Shown here: piece after piece, positions 47,439 through 56,465 of the stretch
How the letters are laid out: each line of letters opens with the position of its first letter
Numbering within the stretch: the stretch's first letter is position 1
Assembly (NCBI GenBank): GCA_938005545.1
Contig: CALKXV010000032.1
Location: 171,966 to 235,965, forward strand
Reading direction: 5' to 3'
Length of the DNA: 64,000 nucleotides
Source: an uncultured Paracoccaceae bacterium
GTDB lineage: Bacteria > Pseudomonadota > Alphaproteobacteria > Rhodobacterales > Rhodobacteraceae
The notes under the pieces: generated by a model
What the model saw: only the letters and a program-made list of their open reading frames with translations
What the model was told of the DNA's origin: nothing
The model's database searches: none
Program-made: the position numbers and the translations under genes

Positions 47439-49661
47439 TTATCCGATGATCGCGTTCATCGTCGCCGACGCGCGCATGACGGCATCGGTTTTCGCAGGAT
47501 CGGAGTTGTAATAGCCACCAACATCTGCGGCGGCACCCTGTGCGGCGGCCAGCTCAGCAACAATGGCCGTTTCGCTATCTTTGAGCGCTTTCGCAATGGG
47601 CGCAAAATGCGCGGCCATTTCGGCGTCGTCCGATTGCGCCGCCAAAGCTTCGGCCCAATACAGTGCGAAATAGAAATGGCTGTCGCGGTTGTCGGGTTGG
47701 CCGACTTTGCGTCCGGGCGATTTGTTGTGATCAAGGATGCCTTGGGTCGCGGCTTCGACAGCCAATCCCAAGACCCGGGCCTTTTCGTTGCCTTTTGCGT
47801 CGGCGAGAAACTTCAGACTTTCGCCAAGGGCACAGAATTCACCCAGCGAATCCCAGCGAAGATGATTTTCTTCGACCAGTTGTTCCACGTGTTTTGGGGC
47901 CGAACCACCGGCGCCCGTTTCAAACAATCCGCCGCCGTTCATCAGTTTCACAATCGACAGCATTTTTGCCGAGGTGCCCAATTCCAGAATGGGGAACAGA
48001 TCGGTCAGGTAATCGCGCAGCACATTGCCCGTCACCGCGATGGAGTTTTCGCCCTTGGTGATGGTGTCCAAGGAAAGCCGCGTCGCTGCCCGGGGGTCCA
48101 ATATCTGGAAATCACCCGTGGCACCTTCGGCGGCCAGAATGGGTGTGACGTATTTGATCAGTTCGGCGTCATGGGCGCGGCTGGCGTCCAGCCAGAAGAC
48201 CGCCTGACAGCCTTCGGCCTTTTGGCGCGAGATCGCAAGCTTGACCCAGTCTTCAATCGGGGCTTGCCGGGTTGAGGCCGAGCGCCAGATGTCGCCCGCT
48301 TCGACGTTGTGTTCGTGCATGACGTCGCCGTTGGCTGCCGTCATCCGAACGGTGCCGGATGTCGCGATTTCGAACGTTGTCGGGTGTGATCCGTATTCTT
48401 CGGCCTTTTGTGCCATCAATCCGATGTTTTGCACCGTGCCGCATGTGGTCGGGTCCAGCGCGCCATTGGTTTTGAAATAGGTCACGGCCTCTTCATAGAC
48501 TGAAGCATAGGAGCTGTCGGGAACCACGCAATTTGTGTCAGCGGCTTCGCCATCAGGGCCCCAGCCTTTTCCGCCCGCGCGGATCAGGGCGGGAAGCGAC
48601 GCATCGATGATGACGTCCGATGGAACATGCAGGTTGGTGATGCCTTTGTCAGAATTCACCATGTACAAAGGCGGACGTTCTGCCATTACGGCGTCAATGT
48701 CGGCCTTGATGGCGGCACCGTTCGGTATCTCGGCCACGCGATCCAACAAGGCACCAAGGCCCGAGTTCGGGTTTATGCCTGCTTTGGCAAGTGCAGGGCC
48801 ATGGGTTTCGAAGACCGGCGCAAGGAAGGCTTTGACGGCGTGACCGAACAGGATCGGGTCCGAAACCTTCATCATCGTTGCTTTAAGGTGGATCGAGAAC
48901 AACGTGCCCTCGGCCTTGGTCGATGCGATCTCGTCAGTCAGAAATGCACCAAGGGCTTTGGCCGACATGAACGTCGCATCAACCACGGTGCCAGCCGGAA
49001 AATCGACGCCGTCTTTCAACACGGTCGTGCTGCCATCCGCACCGATCAATTCGATTTTTGCAGGCCCTGCTTGAGCGGGCGAAAGCGTTACCGACGTCTC
49101 ATTGGAGCGAAAATCATTGGCTCCCATAGTGGACACGCGCGTTTTGCTGTCCGCGCTCCACGCGCCCATAGAATGTGGGTTGGCCATGGCAAAATTCTTA
49201 ACCGCCCTGGCGGCACGGCGATCCGAATTTCCTTCGCGCAGAACGGGGTTCACGGCCGAACCTTTGATGGCGTCAAACCGGGCGCGGATGTCTTTTTCGG
49301 CGTCCGTGCTTGGGGCTTCGGGGTATGCGGGGACGTCATAGCCTTGTGACTGAAGTTCAGCCACGGCTTCTGACAATTGAGGAACTGAGGCCGAGATGTT
49401 CGGCAGCTTGATCACATTGGCATCTGGAGTTTTCACAAGCTGGCCCAAAGCGGCAAGATCGTCCGACTGGCGTTGTGCGTCGGTCAACCGCTCGGGGAAG
49501 GTCGCAAGGATGCGCCCGGCAAGCGAAATGTCTTTCGTTCCAATCGAGATGCCAGCAGGTTCGGCAAAGGCGCGAATGATCGGCAATAAAGAGGCGGATG
49601 CCAATTGGGGGGCTTCGTCAACTTTGGTGTAGATAATGTCGGGTGTGTGGGAATCAGTCAT
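47439..49661 (-). CDS. icd: Isocitrate dehydrogenase (NADP), monomeric type
   Basis: A 740-residue monomeric-type isocitrate dehydrogenase (IDH-II). The N-terminus [15 protein letters not shown] and segments such as [46 protein letters not shown] and [10 protein letters not shown] are family hallmarks. It decarboxylates isocitrate to 2-oxoglutarate with NADP in the TCA cycle. Length is normal. Upstream lies the otn operon on the same strand with a gap. Confidence 0.95.
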   Translation of the reverse strand: MTDSHTPDIIYTKVDEAPQLASASLLPIIRAFAEPAGISIGTKDISLAGRILATFPERLTDAQRQSDDLAALGQLVKTPDANVIKLPNISASVPQLSEAVAELQSQGYDVPAYPEAPSTDAEKDIRARFDAIKGSAVNPVLREGNSDRRAARAVKNFAMANPHSMGAWSADSKTRVSTMGANDFRSNETSVTLSPAQAGPAKIELIGADGSTTVLKDGVDFPAGTVVDATFMSAKALGAFLTDEIASTKAEGTLFSIHLKATMMKVSDPILFGHAVKAFLAPVFETHGPALAKAGINPNSGLGALLDRVAEIPNGAAIKADIDAVMAERPPLYMVNSDKGITNLHVPSDVIIDASLPALIRAGGKGWGPDGEAADTNCVVPDSSYASVYEEAVTYFKTNGALDPTTCGTVQNIGLMAQKAEEYGSHPTTFEIATSGTVRMTAANGDVMHEHNVEAGDIWRSASTRQAPIEDWVKLAISRQKAEGCQAVFWLDASRAHDAELIKYVTPILAAEGATGDFQILDPRAATRLSLDTITKGENSIAVTGNVLRDYLTDLFPILELGTSAKMLSIVKLMNGGGLFETGAGGSAPKHVEQLVEENHLRWDSLGEFCALGESLKFLADAKGNEKARVLGLAVEAATQGILDHNKSPGRKVGQPDNRDSHFYFALYWAEALAAQSDDAEMAAHFAPIAKALKDSETAIVAELAAAQGAAADVGGYYNSDPAKTDAVMRASATMNAIIG

Positions 49662-49796
49662 GGCTCGCCTGCGGATGATTGGATGTTGTGCAGGGCCTAA
49701 TATAACTGACGCGGAAGATCCATGGTTGGCTGTTAGAAACGTTGGTTTTGGCCTGTTCGCGCGATCGGACTGGCGCGCCTTTAAGGACGCACTGGT

Positions 49797-50561
49797 TTAA
49801 GCGAGTGACGTAATCCAGCCGAGGGATGCATCGGTGTTGCCGTTTGGTTTGTATTCTGCGCCCAGCGGAGCGGTCCAGCCGAGGGCGTTGATCTTGGCGA
49901 ATATGGCTGAATAATCGACGTCGCCGTGATCCGGTGCACCGCGGTCTGGCACCGAGGCGAATTGAATATGGCCAATGATCGGAAAATGTGTTTCCAGACA
50001 CGTGACCACGTCGCCTTCGGTTCTGCCGACGTGATAGCAATCAAACATCAGCTTCAAGTTCGGTGCATCGACCTGTCGGATGATGTTGGCAGCCTGATCC
50101 GTCGTGCCCAGAAAATAGCCCGGTGCATCGTGCCTGTTCAAGGGTTCAATCAGAATCGTGATGCCATGGGTTTGGGCCGCGTCACAAGCATAGCCGAGGT
50201 TCTGGATAAACGTGGATTTGGCGGCGTCACCTTCGGAAAAACCAGCCATCACATGGACGTTTTGCGCCTTGATGTCAGCGGCATAGCGAACGGCTTGATC
50301 AATTGCAGCGCGGGCTTCCGCCTCGCGGCCCGGAAGGGCCGACAGGCCGTTGTCGCCATCCGCAACGTCACCGCGAAAGGTGTTCAGGCCTAGCATCCGA
50401 AGACCGGTCTCATCCAGCGCGGCCTTCACCTCGGCCGGGGACGTGTCAAAGGGCCAGTGGCATTCGACCGTGTCGAACCCGGCGGTTTTTGCGGCCCGTA
50501 TGGCGTCGCACAAGGACAAGTCGGTCCAAAGGAAGCCGAGGTTCGCCGAAAAATAGGTCAT
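49797..50561 (-). CDS. otnI: 2-oxo-tetronate isomerase (Hyi/OtnI family)
   Basis: A 254-residue TIM-barrel isomerase of the hydroxypyruvate-isomerase family. Metal/active-site residues appear in TVECHWPFD, ILIEPLNRHDAPGYFLG and LMFDCYHV. OtnI isomers convert 2-oxo-tetronate to 3-oxo-tetronate. Identity rests on the neighbours otnC and otnK. Its ATG overlaps the otnC stop (ATGA). Confidence 0.85.
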   Translation of the reverse strand: MTYFSANLGFLWTDLSLCDAIRAAKTAGFDTVECHWPFDTSPAEVKAALDETGLRMLGLNTFRGDVADGDNGLSALPGREAEARAAIDQAVRYAADIKAQNVHVMAGFSEGDAAKSTFIQNLGYACDAAQTHGITILIEPLNRHDAPGYFLGTTDQAANIIRQVDAPNLKLMFDCYHVGRTEGDVVTCLETHFPIIGHIQFASVPDRGAPDHGDVDYSAIFAKINALGWTAPLGAEYKPNGNTDASLGWITSLA

Positions 50562-51205
50562 GCCTCCCACTCGACATCAAACTTGGTGACAAGGGCGCTG
50601 ATCTGATCATCGTTCAGCGCAATCGCGTTAACCCCGCGCAGCATCATGGCAAGGCGCGCGGTGTCTTCCAGTTCTTCAATCGCATTGCAGGCGGCTTCGA
50701 CATCTTTGCCGGCCACAACGGGGCCGTGATTTGCAAGCATCACGGCGCTGCGTTTTCCGGCCAAACCACGCACAGCTTCGCCCATGGCGGGATCGCCCGG
50801 CAAAAAGAACGGCAGCAACGTCACCTTGCCAAGCTTCATGATCGCATATGGCGTGAGCGGGGGAAGAAAATCGTCGCTGTTCGCACCCGGTATCATCGAC
50901 AGGGCCACCGAATGACATGAATGCAAATGTACGACCGCACCTGCCGAACTGCGCGTGTCGTAAAAGGCGGTGTGCAGTGGCATTTCCTTGGTCGGCTTGT
51001 CGCCCGCAACCAAAACGCCTTTGGCATCAAACTGGCTCAGGCGGCCCGGATCAAGACGGCCAAAGCTGGTGCCGGTAGGTGATACCAGAAGACCGCCATC
51101 TTCGGTGCGGGCCGATATATTGCCGGTGCTGCCGTGGGTAAGGCCACGCTCAAACATGGATTTGGCAAGGGCGCAGATTCGCTCGCGAAGCTTCGTATCG
51201 CTCAT
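50558..51205 (-). CDS. otnC: 3-oxo-tetronate 4-phosphate decarboxylase (class II aldolase family)
   Basis: A 215-residue class II aldolase-type protein. Zinc His pair in VVHLHSCHSVAL, catalytic acid region LTPYAIMKLG, and a third His in MLANHGPVV. OtnC decarboxylates 3-oxo-tetronate 4-phosphate to dihydroxyacetone phosphate. Flanked by otnI and otnK with 4-bp overlaps on both sides. Confidence 0.87.
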   Translation of the reverse strand: MSDTKLRERICALAKSMFERGLTHGSTGNISARTEDGGLLVSPTGTSFGRLDPGRLSQFDAKGVLVAGDKPTKEMPLHTAFYDTRSSAGAVVHLHSCHSVALSMIPGANSDDFLPPLTPYAIMKLGKVTLLPFFLPGDPAMGEAVRGLAGKRSAVMLANHGPVVAGKDVEAACNAIEELEDTARLAMMLRGVNAIALNDDQISALVTKFDVEWEA

Positions 51206-52440
51206 AGGGTGTTCATTAGCACGGCGTGGGCCTTTTGAAAGACGTCTTCCGTGCCAAAGTTACCGGATTTCAGGGCGACCACCAAATTTGGATTGGCGCG
51301 CAAGGCCGGGACGCCGGGGTCGATCTCCGGGCCGATTTCAAAGGTTGTCAGCCCCAATCCTTCGACAACCGCACCCGAGGTTTCGCCGCCAGCTGTGATG
51401 ACGCGCGTGGCCCCGCCCGAGACGGCCAGTTTTGCGACCTCGGCAAAGAAGTGTTCCAAGGCGTTGGCGGATATTTTGCGGCCATAGGTCTTTTGGGTTG
51501 CGGCAACGGATTTCGGATCGGCAGAACTATAGGCGAGGGGGATGCCGTCGGTCTCAACCAGCCAATTCGCGATATCGCTGGGGGTGAGGCGGCCCTCAAT
51601 GACCTCGGCGGCGATGATTTCGCGACTTGGGTGGTTTGCTTTGTGAAACGCAACCTGCGCCCGCGTGGCCGTTGAACACGACCCCGACAAAGCGATGGTT
51701 TTACCCGATTGGCCGCTCCAAGGCACCGAAGCCGCCGTGCACCCGAAATTTCCGGGCAAGCCAAGTGCAACGCCAGACCCACCGGTGATCAAGGGCAGGT
51801 CTTTCGCCGCCCTGCCGATTTCGACCAAGTCCTGATCCCGGATCGCATCCACCACGATATGACGGTTGCCTTGCGCATGTTCCGCGTCCAGGGCTTTTGC
51901 GATGTCGCCTGCACCCGCGAAAACCGTATTGGCCGACACATGGCCGACCTTGTGTTCTGTTTGGTGGGCCAGCCAGCGGCGAATGTCGGCATCTGTCATA
52001 GGCGTCAGGGGATGGTTTTCCATGCCAGAGGAGCTCAAAAGCTGGTCACCGACGAAAAGATGGCCCCGATAGACCGACCGACCGGTGCCGGGGAAAGCCG
52101 GGCAAAAAATCACTTTATGTGCGTCAAGCGCGTCGGCAAGGGCGTCGGCCACGGGGCCGATGTTTCCCGCAGGCGTCGAATCAAAGGTGGAGCAATATTT
52201 GAAAAAGAATTGGATACAGCCTTGCGTCTTCAGCCAAGCCAAAGCCTCCAATGATTGCGCCACGGCTTGCGCGGGATCGATGGAGCGGGATTTGAGCGCG
52301 ACGACACCTGCCTGAACGTCCGGGTCGGCGGCCACATTCGGAACGCCGGTATATTGAACCGTGCGCATTCCGCCCTTGGCCAGGGTGCTGGCCAGATCGC
52401 TGGACCCTGTGAAATCGTCGCCAATACAGCCCAAAAGCAT
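51202..52440 (-). CDS. otnK: 3-oxo-tetronate kinase (four-carbon acid sugar kinase family)
   Basis: A 412-residue DUF1537-type kinase. It begins LLGCIGDDFTGSSDLASTLAKGG (the N-terminal sugar-acid site) and ends with an ATP-domain segment TRVITAGGETSGAVVEGLG. It phosphorylates 3-oxo-tetronate at C4. ATG at 52440 sits in the stop of the ltnD remnant (TGATG). Confidence 0.9.
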   Translation of the reverse strand: MLLGCIGDDFTGSSDLASTLAKGGMRTVQYTGVPNVAADPDVQAGVVALKSRSIDPAQAVAQSLEALAWLKTQGCIQFFFKYCSTFDSTPAGNIGPVADALADALDAHKVIFCPAFPGTGRSVYRGHLFVGDQLLSSSGMENHPLTPMTDADIRRWLAHQTEHKVGHVSANTVFAGAGDIAKALDAEHAQGNRHIVVDAIRDQDLVEIGRAAKDLPLITGGSGVALGLPGNFGCTAASVPWSGQSGKTIALSGSCSTATRAQVAFHKANHPSREIIAAEVIEGRLTPSDIANWLVETDGIPLAYSSADPKSVAATQKTYGRKISANALEHFFAEVAKLAVSGGATRVITAGGETSGAVVEGLGLTTFEIGPEIDPGVPALRANPNLVVALKSGNFGTEDVFQKAHAVLMNTL

Positions 52441-53003
52441 CACGTATCTCCCGGCAGGGTCAGGCCTGCGTTTTGCGTATAAACCTTTGCGACTGCCGCG
52501 TCATCTTCGCACCAAAGCCCCAAGTCGCCAGCTGATTTGTATTGGTCCAGTGCGCCTGCGGTGATCGCGGCCGAGAAACCGGTGGATTTGGCAATGTCCA
52601 GAATAATGCCAAGGTCTTTGGGCCAGATGTTGATCTGACTGCGGGGCGTGTAATCGCCCGCCAATAGCCGATTGACCGATTTCATGGCAGGGCCAGCACC
52701 TGCGCTGTCGCCGAGTTCGAAAAGTGTTTCGGAGGTTGCGTCCAGAACGGAGGGCGCGGCGTTGAACGCCTCGGGTGTGCCGGACGTCCTGATCGAAAGC
52801 TGGCCCTTTGCCGCTTTGAGTGATCCGCCTGAGATTGGCGCATCCAGGTCGTAGATACCCTCGGATTGAAACCGTTCGGTTTGAGCCGCCATGACGTCGA
52901 AACCGTGTGTGGTCTGACCCGCCGCCAAACAGGATTGGGCAATTCCATAACCCATCGAGCCGAGACCGATAACAGCTGTTCGAAAGGGTTCAGTCATCGG
53001 CAT
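52440..53003 (-). pseudogene. ltnD: L-threonate dehydrogenase with two in-frame internal deletions
   Basis: A 187-residue open frame where the LtnD family normally has about 300. The NAD loop AVIGLGSMGYGIAQSCLAAG, the substrate loop DAPISGG, the catalytic Lys in GAGPAMKSVNRLLAG and the C-terminal DYTPRSQINIWPKDLGIILD are all recognisable. However about 70 residues are missing between QSEG and IYDLDAP (most of the nucleotide-binding domain), and about 45 between LLAG and DYTP. Frame is kept, so a protein can be made, but NAD binding should fail. Normally it oxidises L-threonate to 2-oxo-tetronate for OtnI. First gene of the otn operon, divergent from lacI. Confidence 0.75.
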
Positions 53004-53046
53004 ATCCTGTGAGCGTTGATTCTTGGAAGTGTTGAATCTTGACGTT

Positions 53047-53071
53047 GGTATCGATACCGGTATCGGTATCG
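53047..53071. promoter_or_regulatory. LacI-type operator between ltnD and the LacI gene
   Basis: Overlapping palindromes: GGTATCGATACC (53047-53058) and CGATACCGGTATCG (53052-53065, 14 bp perfect), with another GGTATCG half-site at 53065-53071. The central CCGG is usual for LacI-family sites. It sits 44 bases before the ltnD start and 43 before the regulator start, so it can control both. Confidence 0.75.
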
Positions 53072-53113
53072 ACTCCGGTACCGGGGGTCAATAACACCAA
53101 AGAGCAGAGCCAA

Positions 53114-54118
53114 ATGGTCGTGAAAAAGCGCGTAACCCTAAAAGACGTGGCGACAGTCGCAGGCGTCAGCAAAATGACCGCATCCCGGGCTTTGCGCGGG
53201 GCCAGCGATGTGTCGAAGTCAAACGTTGATAAGGTCAGACAGGCCGCGAAAGACATCGGATACATCGGCAACCATCTGGCTTTGTCATTGTCCAGCCAAC
53301 GGTCGAACCTGATCGGTGTGATCGTTCCAAGTGTCGCGAACATTGTGTTTGCCGAGGTTCTGGCCGGGATCGCAGAAGCCATTGAAAACAGCGGGATGCA
53401 ACCCGTTTTTGGTGTAACGGATTATGATGCGACCAAAGAATACGATGCCGTCCGCAATATGTTGTCCTGGAACCCGGCGGGCCTGATTGTCACCGGGCTT
53501 GACCAACCCGAAGACACACGACGTCTTCTTTTGAATGCCGATATTCCGATTGTGCAGATCATGGACACGGATGGCGATCCGGTCGACGTCTGTGTCGGTT
53601 TTTCCCATGTGCGCGCGGGCGAAGCCATGGCCGAAGCCTTGCTGGCGACCGGGCGAAAACGTTTTGGCTACGTTGGGTGTGGTTTGGTGCAGGACACGCG
53701 TGCCAACAAAAGGTTGGGCGGCTTCAAAAGGGCGCTGGCGAAGCGAAAGCTAGGCGTTATCGGCATTGAAACCAGCGAAGAACACTCGACCCTTGCGGCA
53801 GGGCGGCGCTTGACGGCGCAGGTTCTCAAGAAAATACCCGAGCTGGATTGTATTTACTATTCCAACGACGACCTTGCCGCTGGCGGAGCGTTTCATTGCA
53901 TATCGGAAGGAATTGCAGTGCCCGAACAGTTGATGCTTGCCGGGTTCAACGGGCTTGATCTGGTCAAAAGCCTGCCGGTCAGAATTGCCACATCGCTGAC
54001 GTCCCGACGTGATATTGGGATTGAGGCGGTCAATGTGATCTTGCGCCGTCAGCGCGAAGGTTCAGACACCAAAAACAGATGTTTCGACCACCCGCCGCAC
54101 ATCGATCTTGGCCTTTAA
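53114..54118 (+). CDS. LacI-family regulator of the otn operon
   Basis: A 334-residue regulator. N-terminal helix-turn-helix and hinge (TLKDVATVAGVSKMTASRAL, then the LSLSSQRSNLIGVIV hinge) precede a periplasmic-binding-protein-like sensor domain. The family represses sugar-acid genes until an inducer binds; GntR-like members of LacI use CCGG-centred sites as found just upstream. ATG at 53114 is preferred to a TTG start at 53039, which would translate through the operator. Inducer unknown, likely a tetronate. Confidence 0.9.
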   Translation: MVVKKRVTLKDVATVAGVSKMTASRALRGASDVSKSNVDKVRQAAKDIGYIGNHLALSLSSQRSNLIGVIVPSVANIVFAEVLAGIAEAIENSGMQPVFGVTDYDATKEYDAVRNMLSWNPAGLIVTGLDQPEDTRRLLLNADIPIVQIMDTDGDPVDVCVGFSHVRAGEAMAEALLATGRKRFGYVGCGLVQDTRANKRLGGFKRALAKRKLGVIGIETSEEHSTLAAGRRLTAQVLKKIPELDCIYYSNDDLAAGGAFHCISEGIAVPEQLMLAGFNGLDLVKSLPVRIATSLTSRRDIGIEAVNVILRRQREGSDTKNRCFDHPPHIDLGL

Positions 54119-54125
54119 AACCTTT

Positions 54126-54776
54126 TTAAAGCGTTGGAACAACAAGTTCCGAGACCATTCCCGGACCATCTTCATTTTCCCGTATCGACCGCGAACCACC
54201 ATAAAGTTCTGCAATGCGCGCTACGATCGCAAGCCCCATCCCGCTTCCTTCGCAGACATCGCGCGGCTTCAGCGTGTAAAGCGGTTCATAGATTTTCTCG
54301 ACAAATTCAGGCTCGACCCCGGTGCCAAAATCGGTAACGGCAATGCGAATGCTGTCTTGCGTGGCACCAATCGAAAGCCGGGCACCATGTTCATCGGCGT
54401 CCCCGTGTTTATAGGCGTTTGAGATCAAGTGTTCGATGGCGCGCATAGCATGATCTTCCTCCATCGGAAGATGGTCAATGTCGACGTTACGTTGCAGGTT
54501 TTCGGGCCAGCCCGAGCTGGGTTCCAATGCCGTGATTGGCGTGCTGGGCTGGCTTTCGTCGCGTTTTAGCTTTGCGTGTTCTGACAAGCCGATCACAATC
54601 AGATTAAGCCGCTGTGCCTGGGTTTTCTGCAGTTCCAGCAGTTCACGAACAGATGCCGGAATAGGGACCTGATTTGCGATAAGGTCTTCTTCCACCCAGC
54701 TTGGGATGTCCGCCAACCCACGTATGGGTGCGCGCAGATCGTGACATATTTTGCGGATGAACTGATCTGGTGACAT
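54126..54776 (-). CDS. Small soluble histidine kinase without sensor domain
   Basis: A 216-residue kinase core: the HisKA phospho-His near the start (RKICHDLRAPIRGL) and an HATPase domain with N-box EHLISNAYKHGD, G1 VTDFGTGVEP, and G2 GSGMGLAIV. There is no N-terminal sensor, PAS or membrane segment, so input must come from a partner. Its H-box is like that of the kinase at 16484-18445. It converges with lacI (7-base gap). No response regulator is adjacent. Confidence 0.85.
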   Translation of the reverse strand: MSPDQFIRKICHDLRAPIRGLADIPSWVEEDLIANQVPIPASVRELLELQKTQAQRLNLIVIGLSEHAKLKRDESQPSTPITALEPSSGWPENLQRNVDIDHLPMEEDHAMRAIEHLISNAYKHGDADEHGARLSIGATQDSIRIAVTDFGTGVEPEFVEKIYEPLYTLKPRDVCEGSGMGLAIVARIAELYGGSRSIRENEDGPGMVSELVVPTL

Positions 54777-55439
54777 GTGTTCTTTCGTACTTTGCCCCCA
54801 GAGGTTTTGAATAGGCTCGCGGACCTTAAAAGTTGCCTAACGCGAGCGGCGCAGACCGCAAAAGACTGAGCAAACAGGCTGAACAAGCCCCAAGGTAAGA
54901 AACTGTTGGTGTCATGGGGCAGGTTAAGCAAAGCGGTGATGAGGCGAAAACCCGAATAGAATCATTAAGGGCGGTTCCGGTTCCTCATCGGTGAAAGATC
55001 GGTCGCCGTGCCAGAAGCGGGGCCTTGAGAAATATGCCCGAAATGCGGATTGCCAGAGTCGCAATGCAACCGGTTGCATAAATATTTTTATCCGATACAG
55101 TTGCGACAGTTCTAGGGGAGGATGTTCACGAAACAGAGCCGTCGCTGAGCCGTGACCCAACAACGTTTCGCTGTGTGCGGACCGTCTTGCTGAAAAGATG
55201 CGGCAGGGTGCCCCGGACGCGACGGAAATGCGTTGTGTTCATGATCACACAAGCTTCGATAACTCTTAAACAACATTCGGACGGAACGCGGGCCAAAAAA
55301 GGTTCGCTATCCCATCAACGTCATGGTTCCACACGTGCCTCAATAAACGGCTACAATCGGAGCGATGATAAAATAGCCTCGACACGAGGTCCCGGTTCTT
55401 AAGAACTCGTGCACCGGGCACGATACAAGGAGGAAAATA
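54777..55439. other. 663-base non-coding stretch upstream of the FrcBCA-like operon
   Basis: No convincing gene; short frames such as 54924-55163 minus lack domains and ribosome sites. It contains the palindrome at 55064-55079, and an AT-rich stretch just after it (55078-55092), which may hold promoter elements for the binding-protein gene. A GGAGG lies at 55431-55435 just before the ATG at 55440. Confidence 0.6.
55064..55079. promoter_or_regulatory. 16-bp perfect palindrome, likely LacI-family operator
   Basis: ATGCAACCGGTTGCAT is a perfect 16-bp palindrome with central CCGG, the shape of LacI-family sites. It differs from the otn operator (GATACC half-site versus TGCAACC), so a different regulator is expected. 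It lies about 360 bases before the binding-protein gene, adjacent to an AT-rich tract. Confidence 0.65.
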
Positions 55440-56378
55440 ATGAAGAAACTACTTATCACAGCAAGCCTTGCGGCGCTTGTCGGTACCGGTGCAATCGCTC
55501 AGGAAATTGGCGCCACAATTTCGCGGTTCGACGACAACTGGCTGACGGTTATGCGCAATGGCATGACCGAACATGCAGACGGCCTGGATGGCGTTAGCCT
55601 GCAAATGGAAGACGCGACAGACGATCTTGCCAAGCAGATTGACCAAGTGAAAAACTTCGTCGCATCCGGCGTTGACGCGATCATCGTAAACATCGTCGAC
55701 ACATCGGCTGGTGCTGCGATCACCGAAGCTGCGGGCAGCACGCCTTTGGTCTTCGTGAACCGCGAGCCTGACAATGTGAACGATCTGCCAGCAACGCAGG
55801 CTTTCGTGGCGTCGAATGAGATTGAATCAGGAACGCTTTCCGCATTCCAAATCTGCAATAACTTGCGCGCAGATGGTAAAGCAGGCGGCGCCCGTGGCTA
55901 CCTGATGAATGGTCAATTGTCGAACCAGGCGGCTGTTCAGCGTTCGAAAGACGTTTACGACGTTATCGGCATGGACATGTGTAACTTCATGACCATTATC
56001 GACGAACAGACAGCAAACTGGTCGCGCGACGAAGCTCAGGATCTTATGACCAACTGGATGTCTTCTGGTGAACCATTTGATTTCGTTCTTGCCAACAATG
56101 ACGAAATGGCAATCGGCGCGATCCAGGCCATGAAAGCAGCCGGAATGGACATGGCTGATGTTCAGGTTGGTGGCGTAGATGCCAGCCAGGACGCTTTGGT
56201 TTCCATGCAGTCAGGCGATTACGACGTCACTGTTTTCCAGGATGCGTTTGGCCAGGGCCGCGGATCGGTTGACACAGCGCTTGCACTCGCTGCTGGTGAG
56301 ACTGTGGATCAGAAAGTCTACATCCCGTTCAAATTGGTCACTCCGGCCAACATGGATGAGTTCCTCGACAAAAACTAA
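55440..56378 (+). CDS. Sugar ABC transporter binding protein (ribose/fructose class)
   Basis: A 312-residue periplasmic protein with a Sec signal (LLITASLAALVGTGAIAQE) and a type I binding-protein fold, with segments such as VDAIIVNIVDTSAGAAITEAA and FVLANNDEMAIGAIQAMKAAG. It resembles the inositol/fructose/ribose subgroup. Strong ribosome site (AGGAGG) before ATG. First gene of the three-gene operon; gene order matches FrcBCA. Ligand undetermined. Confidence 0.88.
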   Translation: MKKLLITASLAALVGTGAIAQEIGATISRFDDNWLTVMRNGMTEHADGLDGVSLQMEDATDDLAKQIDQVKNFVASGVDAIIVNIVDTSAGAAITEAAGSTPLVFVNREPDNVNDLPATQAFVASNEIESGTLSAFQICNNLRADGKAGGARGYLMNGQLSNQAAVQRSKDVYDVIGMDMCNFMTIIDEQTANWSRDEAQDLMTNWMSSGEPFDFVLANNDEMAIGAIQAMKAAGMDMADVQVGGVDASQDALVSMQSGDYDVTVFQDAFGQGRGSVDTALALAAGETVDQKVYIPFKLVTPANMDEFLDKN

Positions 56379-56400
56379 GTTTGGTTTCAAACTAAACACA

Positions 56401-56426
56401 CGGGATGGCGTCACGGCGCCATCCCG
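56401..56426 (+). terminator. Intercistronic stem-loop after the binding-protein gene
   Basis: A perfect 10-bp stem (56401-56410 with 56417-56426), 6-base loop, 22 bases past the stop, no T run. As for the betaine transporter, it sits between binding-protein and permease genes and may stabilise the upstream message. Confidence 0.6.
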
Positions 56427-56465
56427 AACTTCGACCCACGTAGACTTTAGGGGAGGGCAAAAAAA

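Noticed and set aside
47424..48275. A 283-codon frame opposite icd.
   Set aside because: Antisense shadow of monomeric isocitrate dehydrogenase; no start site or domain.
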